DNA from: Grammothele lineata
Lineage: Eukaryota > Basidiomycota > Agaricomycetes > Polyporales > Polyporaceae
Length of the DNA: 64,000 bases
NCBI GenBank assembly: GCA_002150815.3
Contig: NDFF03000328.1
Span: 124,001-188,000, forward strand
Direction: 5' to 3'
Under the pieces are notes generated by a model that saw only the letters and a program-made list of their open reading frames with translations, was not told where the DNA came from and ran no database searches. Every line of letters begins with the position of its first letter. The stretch's first letter is position 1. The translations under genes and the position numbers were made by a program. Below are positions 21,226 through 33,251 of the stretch, piece after piece.

Positions 21226-23161
21226 GGCGACGCTGAGCCGCCGCGCGCGCTTGGCCGGGGGCGGCGTGGAGGCCGGAACTTGGGACTGGGTGGGGCTGGG
21301 ACGTTTCTGTCCGGGAGACGGAATCAGTCAGTAACGCACGTTCCGGAGTCCAGCTGGATGCAGATGCTCTCATCGACCTCCGGATATTCTTCCGTGTATA
21401 CTCCCACTGATGAGAGGACGGTCGTGATTCCCGGATGTGCACCCATACACTCTGGATACTCGCACGACGAGAAAAAACACTCACGAGAGACCGATCCTCC
21501 GGCACACCTCCCGTCCCCGTCCTCGACCCATCCCTCCGCACCTTCCTCTCCTCCTTATCCAGCCTCACACGAAGATCCAGCGGGAGAAGAAAAGCCGGGA
21601 TATCCGCGTACGCCGCAGCAGCAGACGCATCCAGCGACCTTCTTTCACGCCCCACGCGCCCGCGCCAACTAAGCTGTAGCTGGCCGCGAGGACGCGCGTC
21701 GAGGCTTGGGCGGGGGCGTGTGTCGAGGCTCGGGCGGGAGCGGGGGTGCGGGTGAGGGTGAGAAGAGGGCGCGTCGCCACCGTCGTGCGGCTGGGGCTCG
21801 GGGTGGATGAGCCGCGCGCCGTGGGCGCGGGCTTTGTCGAGCCAGCGGGGGAAGGGCGCCATCGTCGGCGGGCGGCGTGCGGCGGGATCGCGAGGGGACC
21901 GGTGGACGTTCGTGGGTCGAACGTTGGGACCTTTTGACGGTCGGATCGGGGGGCAGAGGGGAGAACGAGACGGGGGAAGACGAGACGAGGAGGAAGGAGT
22001 GTGGACGGTACCAGTTGGTGGTGGGCGAAAAGAGAGAGCCGGGGCTCTATCGCTGCGGATCGAGAGTATTTGAGAGGACGCGCCGACGGACGCGGGTCGG
22101 TCGTTGCCGAGTTTAGGCTCGTACGTAGTGCTGCCGCGCCACCGGTGGCGGGGCAGAGCGACTCGATCACTGGGAGGAGGGTTCGGGCGTTGAGGTGCGC
22201 GAGCTTTGTCGAAGTCAAGACGATTGCTGCGAGAATACGTCTGCGCCTTGCCTCGAAGGGTGCACGGGTGTACGGACAGGGAGAGGGCGGCAGGGGCGAG
22301 GACGCGCAGCACCCCGGGGACCTATCGCTTTTATATGTACGCCCTCGAAGGGGATGCGGGCAGGCACGCCGCGCGTACGGAGGACGGGAGAAGCCCGCGG
22401 CAACCGCCCACCGCAAACGCCTTTGTCCCGCAGAACGCCGCGCAGGACCCATGGCCAGCTGCTCCAGGACCGTTGCAGGACCGCGACCTGCGCTGCACGC
22501 ATCGGGCAAGGGCGAGACTCCGCGCCACCACTGGCACCAGGCGATGCGCGGCGCGCTCTACGGACACGCCTTCGCCGCATGTCTGCCCCTCTGCCCGTTT
22601 GCCCGTCTATCCGTCTATCGTCTATCCGCATCCGCGCTCTCGAGCCTTTCTGCAGCTAGATCAGGCGCAGGCTCAGGCTCATGATCACATTCGCGCGCGC
22701 GCGCTCGGGGACAGCTCCCGGTGTTCCTTCCCCATGATGCCTACCCTTGGACGTGGCTTTCCCACCACCTTCCTTCCAAGCGTGCTTGCTCGCGCTGCGC
22801 GCTCCGTGGACCCCCCTCCTTCTACGTATACGCACTTAATTCGTTCTCGCACGCGCGAGGGGACGTCTGTTGCTCCGCGGGGCAAACCCCCACCCCGCCC
22901 TGCCCTCGCTCGCTCGCTCCGGGAAGCTCGGAGACTTCTTTCGCGCCTTTCGGCTTTCGGGTTCTTCTCTCGAGATTCGAATTCGAATACACGCCTGTCT
23001 CCCTGCCTCCCTGCTTGCCCAGATGCCCGGGGAAAAGTGGGGTGACGCACATACACCCGCGCCCGCGTCCGCCCACCGGGGACACACACCCTCCTTCCTA
23101 ATTCCCGGGCCCGCTCCTAATACCCGCAGGCAGGAGGAGAGCAAGCCCAGCATAGCTAGTG
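21226..23161. other. GC-rich region with long low-complexity ORFs, no gene supported
   Basis: Composition is very GC-rich, so many long overlapping frames arise on both strands (for example 21122-22312 minus and 22206-23045 plus) with Pro/Arg/Ala-rich translations and no domain. The part from 21307 to 21862 may hold a 5' exon of the 20350 gene. The 23100-23161 end is the 3' region of RCE1. Confidence 0.45.
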
Positions 23162-25028
23162 CTAGTAGCGCAAGACGCCCCCCGGCCCGGGCCAGAACAC
23201 GCTCCCGTCCGCGCGCGCCCAGGTCCGCATCGTGTAGACGTAGCCGACGACGCCGAGTGCGTAGGTCGCGCCGATCGCTGTGTGCGTGCGAGCGTGCGAG
23301 CGGGTGTGGTGAGGGTGCGGATGGAGATGTGGACGTAGATGTGGATGGAGATGCGGATGGAGAATGCGGATGCGGGTGCGGGTGCGGACGGGAAAGGAAT
23401 GGGGACGAGGATACGGATGGAGAGGGACAGACGGACGCCGTGAGTGCACCCGCGGCCCGCGCCGGACACCCCGTCAGCGGTCAACGGAGATCGAGACGGT
23501 GAGAACGGGCGAGCGGACGAGGGCGGGTTCGGTATGCGGTTAAGGAAGTGTAGGAGCACGAAGGGCAGTGGGACGCAGATACGGGGTAATGCAAAGCGCA
23601 AAAGAAGAGCGAAGGAAACGAGGTCAGGGAGAGAGGAACGCGGGGCGCAACGGGGACATGAACTCACCGAAGCGACGGCGCGGGAAGTTCTCGAGGTGCG
23701 CGCCGAGCTGGGGGAGGCCCACGATGTTGCAGAAGACGTGCGAGGCCGTGGGCGGGAGGAGCGAGCCCGTGCGGAGGAAGAGGTAGGCGCAGTGGAAGCC
23801 GAACAGGCTCGTGTACGCGAGCTGGAACACTGCGTGGGTTACCGGCGCGCGCGTGAGCGGATGTGCGGACGGATGGACGGAGGCGTGGGCGAGGGAGGCA
23901 GGGGAGGCGGGGACGATGACGCGGTGCAGAGCGCACAGAGCAGAGAACGGAGGAGGGATCGGCAACTCACGCGTTTGCAGCGCCGCGATGCGCAGCGCAG
24001 ATCGCGTTCGGCCGTAGCGGTTGTACGTGTCCCACGCGTGGTGGAGGTGTGCTATATACGCATATGCGTGTGTGTGCGCGTGTGCGTCGGTAACTCAGGC
24101 TTCAGGGCGTCGCGCGGTCACATAGACGTAGACGTAGACGTACCGACGCCGAACGCGAGCGGGGAGAGGAAGATCATCTTCGTGCGGGAGGCGCCCGCGA
24201 GGTGGTAGACGGCGAGGATGCACGCGCGGAATACGATCTCCTCCGTGACTGGGCCCTGTTCGTTCCCATTCCCGTCCCAGCGTTATCGCGTTCGCCCTCA
24301 GATCGTCGTCGCCAGAGACTGAGAGAACGAGAGACGTACAACGACGTGGTTCCGCGCGCCGACCCATGTGAAAAAGGCGGGCGCCAGGTGGGTCTTGATA
24401 GAGAATCGTTTTTGGAAGGGGAGCTCTTCCGCGAGGAAGTCGGCGTAGAGCGGGCCGAGGTAGAGGACGGGGGCAATGAGGCAGGGGAGGAGGACGGAGA
24501 GGCGGCTGCTCGCCCGGAAGTCAAGCGTCACGCCGAGGCGCGCGAGGGCGGCAGAGAGCGCGAGCGAGGGGTCGGCCGTGACCTGCCAGGGAGGGGAGAT
24601 GACGTCAACGACTCGGGGAGCGCGATGGTCTCAGGCGGGGGCGGTGCTTGTGCGGGGACGAGCAGGTGTGGCCGAGGACAGAGGGGGCAATGCGGGTCCG
24701 CAGGACGCACCTCGTCCTCCGGGAGGAGGCTCCGCACGAGCGAGCACACGGCCAAGACGCTGAAGAGCGTGCTGGCCGTGGCCGCAAGGAGCCGGGCCTT
24801 GATGACGTCGGGGTCGTTCCGCCATCGTTCTCCGTTCTCCTTCTCCCGCTCTTCTCCGTCGTTCGGATTCGGGGAGGCGTCTCTCTTGAACGTCAGCCGC
24901 GCGTTCTTCGAGAGGTACAGCGAGCCGACGTAAGAGAACGTGAAGAAGGCCGCGAAGGCGTGCGCGGTGGATAACGAGATGGGTGGCTCGGCGAAGGAAA
25001 ACGAAAAGGAAACGGACTTGGGTGGCAT
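23162..25028 (-). CDS. RCE1: CAAX prenyl protease 2 (type II CAAX endopeptidase)
   Basis: An ER-membrane protease that removes the last three residues from prenylated CAAX proteins such as Ras and Rho GTPases. Six exons (25028-24711, 24582-24340, 24255-24144, 24051-23971, 23829-23668, 23277-23162) give 343 residues with several hydrophobic helices. The CPBP-family catalytic signature is complete: VTEEIVFRA with the paired Glu and Arg, AHLHHAWD with the second-motif His, and SHVFCN, where His and Asn are four residues apart as in Rce1. Supporting segments are LYLGPLYADF, FTWVGARNHVV and YLFLRTGSLLPP. The last intron is unusually long here (23278-23667, 390 bases) and carries a short tandem-repeat tract. 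Start MPPKSVSF was taken as the first ATG in frame. It is divergent from the DUF6593 gene at 25531. Confidence 0.92.
23311..23391. repeat. Imperfect GGATG(T/C/G)-type tandem repeat inside an RCE1 intron
   Basis: Units such as GGATGGAGATG, GTGGACGTAGATG and GCGGATGCGGGTGCG follow one another within the long last intron of RCE1. On the sense strand the tract is rich in CATC/CACATC units. Confidence 0.6.
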
Positions 25029-25530
25029 CGCAGCTGGAGGGCGGCTTCGACGGATGGGGGAGGTGGCGGCGTATATGTAAGATGGAGAACGTTCGGCGTC
25101 GCGGCGACGACGTGCGGGCGGCCGGCTCAGTGGCAAGATGTGCGCGCCCCAGCCGGTAGAACAGCAGCCAGTGACGGCGTGCGGTGAGAACAATCGAATC
25201 GGCAGGCGGCTTGCTTTATGTGCGCAGAACGTGATGACCAGCCACGAGCCCCTGACGACTCGCGCCGCCCCGCTCGCGACATGGAGCTCTTCAGCCTTCA
25301 GTCCTTGACGTCGCGAAATAGCTAGGTTCGATGGCCCCCGCGGCCTGCTCGGCGTCCACCCCGACCGAGCTGCCAATGGCGGACGACGAGGGGACGCCCT
25401 GCTCGGCGTCTCGCACAGTCAGCGGACTGCGCTCCTTGCCTCCGCCCACGAGGGATCTGACCATGACATCCTCCTTCACGTTATCGCCACCCCCTCCGTC
25501 CCCATCCTCCTCTGGCATTAAGCTCAAGAC
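25029..25530. other. Divergent promoter region
   Basis: The space lies between RCE1 (minus) and the DUF6593 gene (plus). No additional gene is supported; a 67-codon frame from 25331 ends just before the proposed start at 25531. Confidence 0.45.
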
Positions 25531-26849
25531 ATGATCGTAGCTGATGTTCCTGAGTCAGGTGCGTCACCTTCAGGCTTCTGTGGATTATCGCGGGCGGGTC
25601 GCTTACGGACGATTTGCTCATGGGACGACATAGACCCGTTCACGGACGAGCATGCCGATCCCCCATCGCCCACGGGAACGCTGCTACCAGGGTGCGTCCT
25701 ACTACGTGCCCTACGGGAAAGACCTGTCGCTGAACACCCCTCTGCTGCAGCTATGGCGAGGTCGCCCGGCCCCCGTCCCTCCCTCCCAAGTGCGCTCGCC
25801 CCCAAGTATTTCCCCGCTCGGAGGACGCCCGCTGATAGAAGAGACGCAGCTACACCCTGATCGAGCGGCCGACCGTCCCGCGAATATACACGTTCTCGTC
25901 GTGGAGCCACGACTCGATGTTCCTCCTCCCGCCGCGCGACGTCGACCCGACCCTCACGCCCGTGTACAACATCTCCGTCGCGCTCAACCTCAACCCGTTC
26001 GTCCCGCTCTCCTACGTGACGACGATCCGGAGGGGGATAGACGATGACGGAGAGTTCGTGGGCGAGTTCGAGTGAGTTCCCTACCCTCCCGGCTTTGTTT
26101 GAGCTGCGCCCATACCCTGCCCCCGGTGCAGACTGGCGGTCATGCACGTGCGCGCGATCGTGAAAATGGGGAATCACGCCACGCGGTTATCGAACGTCCT
26201 CAAGAAGGAAGGCCACTCTCCGGTGCGCCCCGGGCCCTTCTCCGCCCTAGGCTCACGCTCACGCTCGGCTCCCTCCACGCATCCGCGCACCCGTGCCCGT
26301 ACGCACACATTCCCTGCGGATGAATCATGAAAGCGCAAGTTCGCATGGCGGTACGGTGACGTGCACCTCCGCTGGGACTGTCGTACGACGCTCGAGGACG
26401 GCTCACCGATGTGCATCGTGCGTGTCTGCTCATTTGCATCTGTCGACTTGCCTGTTCGCGCGCGTCCACTCACTTTGCCATACCTCTTTCCCTCTTTCCC
26501 TTCTCCGCTTTTCCCTGCCTCCCTCGCTTTCTTCCCGGTCCGCTCGTGCGCGTTCGCCGCCCTCAAACGCGCATCCACCCGAACATGGCGTCCCTTGCCG
26601 CTCCTCTCACCATGGCCCGCCTCTGCCACGCCTCCACCCCACCTCGGTCCCCTCTCACCCTGGGTGCCTGTCCCCCAGTGCTCAGACACACACGCGAACC
26701 AAGTCGCCTCCTTCGTGCCGCCCCCGCTCGACGCCTCGCCCCCGCTGCCGGCCGCGACGCTCACCGTCTTCCCGGACGGGCACGAGTTGCTCGATCATTT
26801 GCTCGTGTCTGCGCTCGTGGTTGAGCGGAAGATCACGCTTGCGTTCTGA
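25531..26849 (+). CDS. DUF6593 domain protein (copy A)
   Basis: DUF6593 is a beta-rich domain common in Agaricomycetes with no known biochemical role. Five exons (25531-25691, 25850-26071, 26132-26222, 26334-26417, 26679-26849) join in phase to 242 residues. After a variable N-terminus come YTLIERPTVPRIYTFSS, VPLSYVTTIRRG and GEFVGEFE, then a small exon, then RKFAWRYGDVHLRWDCR, the Trp-rich strand typical of the domain, and finally LLDHLLVSALVVERK. The same intron positions after GEFE/GSFE and before the Trp-rich strand occur in copy B at 51085, and both genes share VSALVVERK. The N-terminal exon is the least certain part: it fits by phase and by donor GTGCGT, but a different first exon is possible. 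Confidence 0.7.
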
Positions 26850-28015
26850 CTGCTCTAATGCCCGTGCAGGGGGATTGCCGGAGTCGAGGATGAGGATGAT
26901 GGACGGCGGGGGGTTGGCCCGAGCGGGGAAGGGAGAGCGATCGGTCGCAAGTCGCAACGGAGGCTCGGGAGGAGGCTTGATCGCGATCAGGCTTTGTGTA
27001 CTACACAGCGTGCGTGCACGCGGTGCGAGCAAACATGGCGAATCGCGATCTCCGTGCCCTTTGAAAAATGTTGACAGCCTTGTGCAGGATTGTACCCCGA
27101 AGTGTAAAATGTTATTCGCTTCCCGGGAACCTGGTGACGGACAGATCCGGACGTCTTATGCGCCGCTCGGGACGATCACTCCACAGGCCACGGTCAGTCG
27201 AGGCGGAAACGACCTTGGGAAAAGGGCTTCGGGAAGGCCCGACGTCCACGCTACCGAACGCCGAGTGCCATCGGGCTTGGAAGTGGTCGCCGGGGGTGAC
27301 GCGTGATGTACTTACCCTTTGGCATTGGCAGTAACGGCGTAAATCATTGTTTGGGTTCGAAGGTTTGCTCACGGTGCTGATTTTGAAGGTGTATCAAGAG
27401 CATATAGTCGCCCTTTCTACATCACAACGAGCGTTTTCATACCAAACCAGAGCTGCATTCCTCGCCGAAGGACAGCGAAGGACTGACCACCGTTCGAGGC
27501 AGGGAGGCCTCGATATTCGCGTCCGCACGCCGTCAATCAATCACCGCCCAACCATCCTTCTTTCTTGTGCGCGTAAGGAGTCCAAGTCCCGCGGGGTCGT
27601 CGCCGGCCTGGAAGCTGCATACTGCTTACCGTCGCTCGACAAGACCGTCGCACTCTCCGCCTCTCTACATGCAGCCTGCGGTACGTCGGCCGAGGAATGG
27701 TTAGCATGGCACGGTAGTGACCGAGTCACCCTGCCAGCGGGCTGAGCGGTGAGTTTGTCTTCATTCTGCCGAAGATCAGAGGACAGTGCTGACTGCCGTC
27801 TTGCACTCTGCGTGACTGCAGGGGGACTTTGCGAGCCTCGACTCGGACGGGATTGCTTGTGCGCCTTCATCCTAGTCTCTGGACGTATAAAAACCGGGAC
27901 GAGCACGCCCTTCTCCCTCAGCGAACTCACCTCCGCTAAACACATTCCTTCTCTCTCTCCTCCCCCACTCCAAACCAACCACCCCAACCCACCCAACCCA
28001 ACCCAAACACCCACC
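26850..28015. other. Upstream region of hydrophobin 1
   Basis: No gene is recognised. It ends in a CT-rich then C/A-rich leader (about 27950-28012, repeated CCAACC/CCCAAC units) typical of strongly expressed fungal genes. Confidence 0.5.
27886..27893 (+). promoter_or_regulatory. TATA box of hydrophobin 1
   Basis: TATAAAAA lies 130 bases before the ATG at 28016, close to the spacing of the TATA motif in the second hydrophobin gene. Confidence 0.65.
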
Positions 28016-28419
28016 ATGTTCGCCGCCCTCACCTTCCTCTCCGTCCTCGCCACCCTCGCCGCGGCGACGCCCCTCCCGCAGCAGGTCGGCCCCGTCGGCC
28101 AGTGCAACACCGGCAACATCCAGTGCTGCCAGACCGTCGCCCCCGCGGGCGACCTCAACCCGAGCCAGCTCAACGGCCTCCTCGGTGTCGTCGTCCAGGA
28201 CGTGAACGTTGTCGTCGGCCTCGAGTGTACCTCGGTCAACGTCATCGGCATTGAGTCCGGCAACACCTGGTACGTTTTCCTTTCGTCGCCTGCGCCGTGA
28301 TGTGTCGAGTACGGGTGTTTACGAAGGCTTTGATTTGCAGCACGGCCAAGCCCGTGTGCTGCGAGAGCGCGGCGGCGAACGGCCTCATCAACATCGGCTG
28401 CGTCCCCGTCACCCTCTAA
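28016..28419 (+). CDS. Class I hydrophobin (copy 1)
   Basis: A small secreted amphipathic protein that self-assembles at air-water interfaces and coats aerial hyphae. Two exons (28016-28269, 28341-28419) give 110 residues. It has an N-terminal signal peptide (hydrophobic run up to about residue 18, LATLAAATP) and all eight hydrophobin cysteines in the standard order: C, CC, C, C, CC, C, with CNTGNIQCC first and VCCES and NIGC near the end. Long spacing between the CC pair and the third cysteine region and the hydrophobic stretch LNGLLGVVVQDVNVVVGL mark it as class I. The intron splits the fifth Cys codon (TG/C). A paralogue of identical length is at 55242-55703. Confidence 0.95.
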
Positions 28420-29238
28420 ACGGGACGCGCTTGCCCGCCCGCTCGCCCGCGCGCCGACGCTCGACGTCTATACCCTCAAGCACGCTTCTCGCGTCTCGCG
28501 CACAGTTTGGGTCCCGGTTCCCGGTTTCTGGTCCTGGTTCCGTTGGTTTCGTTTCGACACACCAGACAGACAGTCATACAGTCTTTCCTTCATCATTAGA
28601 GCTGCTTCGAGAGGTCAGAGGAGGAGGAGTAGGGAGGTGTGCGGAGGGGAGCTGCTACATAAGTTAGACATCGTTTATACCGCCTCGGTGCTTGTGTACG
28701 GGTAGCGTAGCCCGTCCGTGCTCTATCTGAATGCTCGCGCTGTTTAATGCGAACTCTGCCTCGTGTGCGCGTGCGAGAACTTGAGCTCTTGCATTGAAGG
28801 TCGGAAATGTGGCGATAGTTGACTGGCTTAAGCTGAACGCGCCTTGTGGTTCACGGCTCTGAATTAATGGGTCGCGACTGGCGGGGTTTGGATTGTGTTG
28901 AACTCAGGTTAACGGCAGACTACCCGATGCCAGGTAGTCGCCGAGCTTATGCCGACAGCCAAATCGTATGAGCAGACTTAGAGGGGTATCTGAACTTGGT
29001 AGCAGGGGTCCCTAGCTCTCAATATAGCTCGTGCAGATTACTGCCTCCTTATTGCGCGTGTCGACACTTCGACGGGCGGTGTAGGATTCGGAAACACTCA
29101 CTCACTCTTCAACAGCAGTCGCACCAATGAACCCAAGAGAAGTCTCGCAAGAAGGGTATAATAAAAATAGAGTCGCAATCATACAATACACACACGTTCG
29201 CTCTGCGTTTACCCGTGTCTCAAGGCGCCAGAAAACCC
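28420..29238. other. Convergent 3' region
   Basis: The space lies between the 3' ends of hydrophobin 1 and the ricin-B-like gene. No gene is seen. Confidence 0.5.
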
Positions 29239-31682
29239 TTACGCCCCAAGCGTAAAGAGCTCGTTGCCGCTCGCGCTGGACGGCGAGCCGTTCGCGATGT
29301 CGAGCAGGCCGTTCTTGATCGTCAGCGTCGTCGAGTTGTGGCCGTTCTGCGGCGCGAGAGCGACGGACTTGGTGGCGCCATTGAAGCCGAAGAGCTGTAC
29401 CACGCACACCCGTCAGCGCCTTGCTTTGGCAATACCGAGGTTAATGGGACGTACCTGAGAGTCAGTGACCTCACCGCTGCCGTCCGCACGGCCACCGCAT
29501 GAGAAGAGCGTGACCTGGTTGCCGGCAGGGCGGCGCTGGTCGACAGAGACGCAGCCCTGAGTGAGCGCAGAGACGAGGAGCGCGAACCCAGGCTGGTTGT
29601 TGTGCTTCCCGGCGGTGATGACGTCCCACTTCTGGCCGTCGCTGCCGTCGCACGCCTCGGCGGTGACCGGGATCAAGTTCTCGCGGAAGTCGCCCGCGTT
29701 GGGGTGCACGGTCAGGCAGGAGCCGTCCGCGGTCTTGATCGTCGCGGAGGAGAGCGCGCGCGTGGCGGTGTTGTCCCGCTGCATGGCCTCGGCGACCGCG
29801 GCTTGGTCGAGCTTCGTGGACGGGAGCGAGACGGCGGCCGCGGCGGTCGCGGAGGCGGACGTGGAGGCGGGGGCGGCAGCCGAGGAGGAAGAAGCAGCAA
29901 CGGCAGACGAGGAAGAAGCGGTAGCGGGAGCAGCGGCAGCGGCGTCACCGAAGGTGAAGAGCTGTATTGGGCGACGTACGGCATTAGCACGGATATGTAT
30001 GCGGAAGAGATTTAAGGTTACGGACCTCAGCGCCGGACGCGGAGCCGGGGGAGCCAGCGGTCTGGTCGAGGAGGTTGCCCTTGCCGGAAGTGAGGACGAC
30101 CTGGCCCTTGCCGTTCTGGGGGACGAGCGCGAGGGGGCCAGCTTTGCCGTCGAACGCGAAGAGCTGAGAGTCGGTAACCTGGCCTCCTGCGCGCGCACGG
30201 TGTTATGTGAGCGTTCTGCGCGAAAGTTAATCTTGCGGCGAACGGAACTTACCACCGTCAGCACGGCCACCGCAAGAGAAGAGAAGGACTTGGTTGCCGG
30301 CGGCGCGACGGGGATCGAAGTTCAGGCAGGCGTTGGTGAGCGTGGAGACGATGAGAGCCTGGCCGGCAACGTTGTTGTGCTTGCCGCTGGTAATGACATC
30401 CCACTACACCCCGCGCACGTCAGGCTTCATTCCAGCGGTAGAGGTAGCCTTAGACATACCTGCTGGCCGGCGGAGCCGTCGCAGTCCGCGATCTGGACGG
30501 GAGTGAGGTTGTTGCGGAAGTCACCCGTGCCGCTCTGGACGAGCAAGCACTTGCCGTCCGAGGTCTATCGGGTATGTAGGTAAGTGGCTGAGAAGCATGA
30601 CAGAGCGCGCCAGTAGCGGCGCGAAGTACGTACCTTGATGGACGTCGCGGTGAACGCGCGCGTCGCCGTATCGTCGCGCGGCTGGGCCTCGTTCGTCGCC
30701 GCCTGGTCGAGCGTGACGGTGGGGAGGGATGCCGGGGCCGCACTGGCGGACGACGCGGCAGTGGTCGACGCAGCGGCCGAGGTAGAGGCAGCAGCGGAGG
30801 AAGAGGAGGCAGCAGCGGAGGAGGACGCTGGGGGAGCAGCAGCGGCACCGGAGCCGCCGAACGTGAAGAGCTAGCGGATGACATGAGTCGCCCAGGTCCG
30901 GACACGAGGCACAGAAGGGCGTGGCGTACCTCGGCACCAGACGCAGAGCTGGGAGAGCCTCCGGCCTGGTCGAGAAGGTTGCCCTTGACGGTGAAGACGG
31001 TCTGGTTGTTACCGTTCTGGGGAACGAGGGGGAGCGGGCCCGAACCACCGTTGAACGCGAACAGCTGCGAGTTGGTCACCTCGCCACCTATGCCAATAGC
31101 ATACTCAGTTAAATTCAAGATATGAACGTATGGAGTCAATAGCAGCTCACCGCCGTCTGCGCGACCTCCGCACGAGAAGAGGAGGACCTGGTTGCCCGCC
31201 GCACGACGGGGGTCGAAGTTGAGGCACGCGTTCGTGAGAGTCGAAACAATGAGCGCTTGTCCGGGAACGTTGTTGTGCTTCCCACTGGTGATCACGTCCC
31301 ACTACAGAACAACGTCTGTGAGAACAAGAGGGAGATAGAGAGTCGGACACAGACGCACCTGTTGGCCGGCAGAGTTGTCACAAGGACCGACCTGGACGGG
31401 GGTGAGGTTGTTCCGGAAGTCACCGGAGCCACTGACGACGAAGAGGCACTGGCCATCCGAAGTCTGTTTGGTGCAGGCTTTTAGTAAAAGAGTGCGCGAA
31501 ACATGCCGGTGGGACACGCGTACCTTGATGGACGTCGCAGTGAACGCGCGCGTCGCGGTATCGTCTCGTGGCTGCGCCTCCGCCGTCGCAGCGGGATCAA
31601 GGGTCACCAGGCGCGGGTGGAGGGGGAACGCGCTGGAGAGACCGGCGAGGAGGACAAGGGTATAGAGGGATGAGGCGAACAT
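29239..31682 (-). CDS. Secreted protein with three tandem ricin-B-like (beta-trefoil-type) units
   Basis: Probably a carbohydrate-binding extracellular protein; binding itself is inferred. Ten exons (31682-31524, 31463-31359, 31301-31151, 31087-30930, 30870-30634, 30564-30460, 30403-30253, 30186-30026, 29961-29455, 29394-29239) give 629 residues. An N-terminal signal peptide (VLLAGLSSAFP) is followed by three units of about 150 residues separated by Ser/Ala-rich linkers. Each unit has (S/A)DG.CL.V, GDFR.NL.PV, GQ(Q/K)WDVIT.GKHNN, AGNQV.LFSCGGRADG and GSP.SASG.EL(F). The GQxW signature resembles the QxW motif of ricin-B-type trefoils. Units 1 and 2 are nearly identical and share three intron positions; unit 3 is more divergent and lacks those introns. 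A cell-wall role is possible but not shown. Confidence 0.75.
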
Positions 31683-33251
31683 GATGATGCGAGTGTGCGG
31701 TATGTGCGTGGAGAAGTCGTCAAGACTGAAGGATTGGACTGGCGAGTAGGGAGCGGAGGGTCTTCCTCGTCAAGAGGCGGGAAAGGGACAGGCGAAAGAA
31801 ACCTGGAGGGAAGGAGACAAACCCGGACAGAAACAGAAAACCGAGAGAGAGGAAGAAGGCGAGATGGGGAGCCCGAACGGCCCAAGGCCGCTTTTATGAA
31901 GCGGTGAGGTCGATAGCCATGAGACCGCCACACAAGGAGGACCAGGCCGAGAATGATGATGTTCTGTCATTGATGGCAACATCGCTTCGCGTGCCTCAAG
32001 ATCGTGAGATGAAGCACGTCGAAAGCCGCAGTGTAAGCGTCCTTCTCGGCCGCCCAGCGCCTTTGGTTGGGTGGCGAAGACAACACGAATGGTGGGCTGA
32101 CAGTCTTTGACGGCGTTGGCGACGATCATGATGGACGAGCAAGAGGGCATGGGTGCGGCCGTAACTCATTTCGGAGATGATTGTACTCTCGGACGCGTGC
32201 CGCCCGGTAGTCTCCGCTCGTCTTCCTGAGCCGCCTCGCATATTGATAAGAGCATCAGCTGTGATATGTCAGGCGGTTAGAAGCAGAGAACAAAACCCAG
32301 GAAGGACCCAACGCGTATGAGCCTAGCCTCAACCCCGTTGGCAGCAGCATCCCATGTAGGCGTTGTCGACTCAACTCTAATGGGAGGTCCGGACGTCGTG
32401 GAGGGAAAATCGTCTTTCCTCGTTCATGCAGCTGCTATAGCGTTGGCGGATCTCTAGAGGCCGCTCGCCGATCACCAACTTCCAAGTGACGTATGATGAG
32501 TCTGTATGTTCGTGATGTGAGCGTTTGTTCGTATACTGAACGATTTGATCAAAAGTTCTCGGTGCCTGATATCAAAGGAAGTGACAGGCGCCTTTGACGA
32601 ACACCAGCTTGAGGCCCAACGATCCGAGATGGCCAAACTTTTTACTGATGATATTGAGTCAAGGCTTGTCATTGACAAGACCACAGTCCCAATGCAACAA
32701 TCATGACATTACTTCCATGACTGCTCTCAGTCGAAAAGTACGACTCATCGTCCACGCATCCTGATCTCCATGCGAGTCTTATCAGGTGTGTTCAGAGTAG
32801 AGATGTGTACGCGTGGCAAAAATCACCAGAAGCTACACGAGAGAAACGGCGCACCACAACCACGAGCTCTTCCACCTGAAGCCTAGGTAACCTAGTAGGT
32901 ACGACGATCGTTGCGCCCCAGGCCCTTTCACCCTGCGCCTGATTGATGGCTAGACCGCGCGCGACGATATGCGGGTAAGCTTGAAAAGGCGGGAAACATG
33001 TTGATTGGACTTGTGTCGTCGTCGCCGGTTTGGTAGGCGAGAGCGTGGGCGTGTAAAGATGGCGAAATGGACGAAGATACGTACCCGGAAGTTTGCCGGA
33101 AGCCGATGGGCAACGCTCCGGTCAGGACTTCTTCTGAGATAGTTGAAGATTTGGCCAAGCCAGTCAGCATCACAGCCAATGAGAATAAGGTAGAAGGTGA
33201 CATTGATCAAAGACATGATAGTGGAGAGCGAGGTGGTCGTAGACTCGCAAG
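31683..33251. other. Intergenic region
   Basis: The left part is the promoter of the ricin-B-like gene; a TATA-like CATAAAAG (minus strand) lies near 31892-31899. On the minus strand about 32930-33276 shows a hydrophobic frame (MSLINVTFYLILIG) and a GTACGT donor, possibly a remnant membrane-protein exon that I could not extend. No gene is called. Confidence 0.4.

Noticed and set aside
20719..21672. 317-codon Gly/Arg-rich plus-strand frame
   Set aside because: Antisense shadow of the 20350 gene in a GC-rich stretch.
21122..22312. 396-codon open frame on the minus strand
   Set aside because: It overlaps another frame, is Pro/Arg/Ser-rich and reflects high GC; only a part (21485-21862) might be a real exon.
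22206..23045. 279-codon open frame on the plus strand
   Set aside because: Low-complexity translation in a GC-rich region with overlapping frames of similar length; no domain and no splice support.
23444..24208. 254-codon plus-strand open frame
   Set aside because: It is antisense to RCE1 exons that contain the catalytic motifs.
29561..30583. 340-codon plus-strand open frame
   Set aside because: It is antisense to the ricin-B-like gene, whose minus-strand exons carry the clear repeats.
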